Shown one piece after another: positions 4,689 to 6,016 of a stretch of 6,016 nucleotides of DNA. Both the position numbers and the translations under genes were made by a program. Each line of letters begins with the position of its first letter. The stretch's first letter is position 1. The notes under the pieces are model-generated. The model made no database searches. It saw nothing but the letters and a program-made list of their open reading frames with translations, and was not told the DNA's origin. This DNA is from Armatimonadota bacterium (GTDB taxonomy: Bacteria > Armatimonadota > Armatimonadia > Armatimonadales > Armatimonadaceae), in contig JACMMA010000811.1 in NCBI GenBank assembly GCA_014379275.1, forward strand, positions 1 to 6,016, written 5' to 3'.

Positions 4689-5801
4689 TTAGAACCGGAT
4701 CACGGATCGAATAACATTGCCAGTCTCCATCTCGTGAAACGCGGCTTCGACATCTTCCAGACCGATCTCTTTCGTCACCATCCGGTCGAGGTTCAGGTCG
4801 CCTTTCAGGTACAGATCGGCGAGTAACGGGAAGTCCACCGAGGGCAGGGTGTCGCCGCAGTGGCAGACGCGGAGGGCGGCTTTGTTCCAGTAAACGCCGG
4901 TCGCCATGTCGCCTAAGTTCAGATTCACCGCGTCGGTCGCCGCCGGGAAGCCGATGGTTGTCGCCGTGCCGCCATAGGACAGCATCTTGATGGCTTGCTC
5001 CGTACACATCGGGATGCCGGTCGCCTCGAACGCGAACTCGACGCCGCCGTCCCAACCGTCCTCGGTCAGTTCGCGCACCGCCTGCACCGGGTCGGTTTCG
5101 CGGGCGTTGACGACGTGCGTCGCGCCGAACTCTTTCGCCCATTCGAGCTTCGTCGGGTTCACGTCCACGGCGATGATCTGTTTCGCGTGCGCGATCTTCG
5201 CGCCCTGGATCGCCGAAAGCCCGACGCCGCCGCAACCAATCACCGCTACCCGCGCACCGGGAAATACGGGCGAGGTATTCAGTGCCGCGCCGACGCCGGT
5301 GATGACGCCGCACGCGATCAGGCACGCTTTTTCCAGCGGCATTTCGCTCGGCATTTTGATCGCGGCTTTGCTGTGAACGACGGTGTGCGTCGCGAACGTC
5401 CCGCAACGGAGCACCTGCGAGCACAACGCGCCGTCGGATTTGCGCGTGATGCGCTGTTTCGGGCGCAGTGCGGCGTAGCAGTGGCGCGGGTCGCCGCGCC
5501 GACACGCCGGGCAGTCGCCGCACGGGGCGCGGTAGGCGATTACGACCGGGTCGCCGACCGCGAGTTGCGTCACGCCCTCGCCGACCGCGTCAATATAGCC
5601 CGCGCCTTCGTGCCCGAGCACGATCGGGAACGCCATCCCGTTGCCGTTCAGATTCTTCACGGTCAAATCGGTATGACACACCCCCGACGAATGCAGTTTG
5701 ACCCGCACTTCGCCCGGTCCCGGTTCGTCCACGACAATATCCACAATCTCCGCGTCTTTGCCCGCTTCAGACAAAATGGCGGCGCGTCCTTCAATCGGCA
5801 T
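4689..5801 (-). CDS. Zinc-dependent alcohol dehydrogenase, class III / MscR-like
   Basis: A 370-residue cytoplasmic medium-chain dehydrogenase that should oxidise an alcohol or thiol-hemiacetal adduct with NAD. Catalytic zinc ligands are C42 (GVCHTD), H64 (GHE) and C164 (IACGVITG). The structural zinc lobe C94-x2-C97-x2-C100-x7-C108 is complete. The Rossmann motif GCGGVG is at 189-194, and D213 (AVDVNP) predicts NAD rather than NADP. The pattern GVCHTDLT, AYRAPCGDCPACRRG, and the C-terminal GDTLPSVDFPLLADLYLKGDLNLDRMV plus a VEAAFHEMETGNVIRSV-like ending recall S-(hydroxymethyl)mycothiol dehydrogenase and related NDMA-type enzymes. This is from recall, not alignment; a glutathione-type formaldehyde dehydrogenase or an ordinary alcohol dehydrogenase is also possible. 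The ATG at 5801 is preceded by AGGAG with 9 nt spacing and is far better than the TTG at 5837. A long palindrome 32 nt upstream of the start codon suggests repression by a dimeric regulator. The gene ends convergent to the glycine-zipper gene. Confidence 0.93.
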   Translation of the reverse strand: MPIEGRAAILSEAGKDAEIVDIVVDEPGPGEVRVKLHSSGVCHTDLTVKNLNGNGMAFPIVLGHEGAGYIDAVGEGVTQLAVGDPVVIAYRAPCGDCPACRRGDPRHCYAALRPKQRITRKSDGALCSQVLRCGTFATHTVVHSKAAIKMPSEMPLEKACLIACGVITGVGAALNTSPVFPGARVAVIGCGGVGLSAIQGAKIAHAKQIIAVDVNPTKLEWAKEFGATHVVNARETDPVQAVRELTEDGWDGGVEFAFEATGIPMCTEQAIKMLSYGGTATTIGFPAATDAVNLNLGDMATGVYWNKAALRVCHCGDTLPSVDFPLLADLYLKGDLNLDRMVTKEIGLEDVEAAFHEMETGNVIRSVIRF

Positions 5802-5810
5802 CGTTTCGTT

Positions 5811-5815
5811 CTCCT
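5811..5815 (-). promoter_or_regulatory. Ribosome binding site fixing the dehydrogenase start
   Basis: AGGAG on the minus strand with 9 nt before the ATG at 5801-5799. It selects this start over the in-frame TTG at 5837, which lies inside the palindrome and has no ribosome binding site. Confidence 0.85.
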
Positions 5816-5832
5816 GAAAATTATGTTTGGCC

Positions 5833-5871
5833 GGCAATATGCTACGGTCGCGTAGACCGTGGCATATTACC
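5833..5871. promoter_or_regulatory. Long near-perfect palindrome upstream of the dehydrogenase gene
   Basis: The arm AATATGCTACGGTC (5836-5849) and the arm GACCGTGGCATATT (5855-5868) are inverted repeats over 14 bp with one mismatch (a T-G wobble in RNA), around GCGTA. After a one-base mismatch on each side, GG (5833-5834) and CC (5870-5871) continue the symmetry. The structure begins 32 nt upstream of the dehydrogenase ATG. On the minus strand its outer part contains TAATAT, a possible -10 box, so it may overlap the promoter and start site, as operators for dimeric repressors often do. There is no T-run directly after it on either strand, which weighs against a terminator. A 5' leader hairpin is the alternative. 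Confidence 0.72.
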
Positions 5872-5952
5872 AGTTCATACGAAAGCGATTCCGCGCCGGA
5901 CGCCGGGCTTCCTGCAAAATAGTTTGTGGGATGCCTTTCTGTAGTGCGGGGG

Positions 5953-6016
5953 TCAGGCGATTTGTCGCTTTCGGAAAGCCACCATTTCGGACAGAACCTG
6001 GGGCGTCAGCAGAGCC
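5953..6016 (-). CDS. C-terminus of an unidentified protein (partial)
   Basis: Reading leftward from the window edge on the minus strand, one frame stays open for 20 full codons (ALLTPQVLSEMVAFRKRQIA) and ends in TGA at 5955-5953. The composition is protein-like, with an amphipathic helix pattern typical of a domain end. The gene would run in the same direction as the dehydrogenase, with a 151-nt gap containing the palindrome. The family is not recognisable. A plus-strand frame from an ATG at 5931 is also open to the edge but looks less like protein, so this call is tentative. Confidence 0.4.
   Translation of the reverse strand, partial: ALLTPQVLSEMVAFRKRQIA

Noticed and set aside
4582..5523. 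Minus-strand open frame of 313 codons in another frame of the dehydrogenase
   Set aside because: It is extremely arginine-rich, runs across the hairpin cluster, and overlaps a secure gene in a different frame, so it is a shadow.
4995..5855. Plus-strand open frame of 286 codons opposite the dehydrogenase
   Set aside because: It lies antisense to a clearly conserved enzyme, is arginine/alanine-rich as expected from high-GC antisense frames, and has no family motif.
5931..6016. Plus-strand frame open to the window edge from an ATG at 5931
   Set aside because: No proper ribosome binding site is present, and the opposite-strand frame ending at 5953 has a more protein-like composition.

Overview
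The window is a bacterial chromosomal segment of moderately high GC content, with seven complete protein genes and probably the tail of an eighth. I cannot name the organism. High-GC codon use, an AraC regulator without a clear ribosome binding site, an anti-sigma/LolA-like membrane protein and an alcohol dehydrogenase resembling the mycothiol-type MscR enzymes fit a soil or environmental lineage outside the Proteobacteria. Armatimonadota, Chloroflexi, Deinococcota or Actinobacteria are candidates, but this is inference. I see no tRNA, rRNA, CRISPR array, transposase or phage gene.

Left part (about 1-1940, all minus strand): a DUF488-family protein and, upstream of it, a single-pass membrane protein. 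The membrane protein has an N-terminal H-x3-C-x2-C motif and an extracytoplasmic LolA/RseB-like domain. A perfect 11-bp hairpin followed by seven T's on the minus strand separates the two genes, so they are probably separate transcription units.

Middle part (2135-4585, all plus strand): an AraC-family regulator is divergent from the membrane protein gene. It is followed by a tight two-gene operon (17-nt gap) encoding a single-domain cupin and a SnoaL/NTF2-like protein. After a 236-nt gap comes a small glycine-zipper protein. The layout suggests a small regulated metabolic or detoxification module (regulator, cupin, small alpha+beta barrel). Its substrate cannot be read from the sequence.

Right part (4586-6016): a cluster of three hairpins separates the glycine-zipper gene from a convergent zinc-dependent alcohol dehydrogenase on the minus strand. 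Upstream of the dehydrogenase lies a long, near-perfect palindrome (arms of 14 bp or more) that looks like an operator or leader hairpin. Beyond it is the probable C-terminus of another minus-strand gene cut by the window edge.

No stretch longer than 300 bases lacks a gene. The larger gaps (1941-2134, 4053-4288, 5802-5952) are described below. I found no convincing evidence for a wholly new system. The points most worth a second look are the dehydrogenase palindrome, the anti-sigma-like gene with no sigma factor beside it, and the AraC-cupin-SnoaL module.
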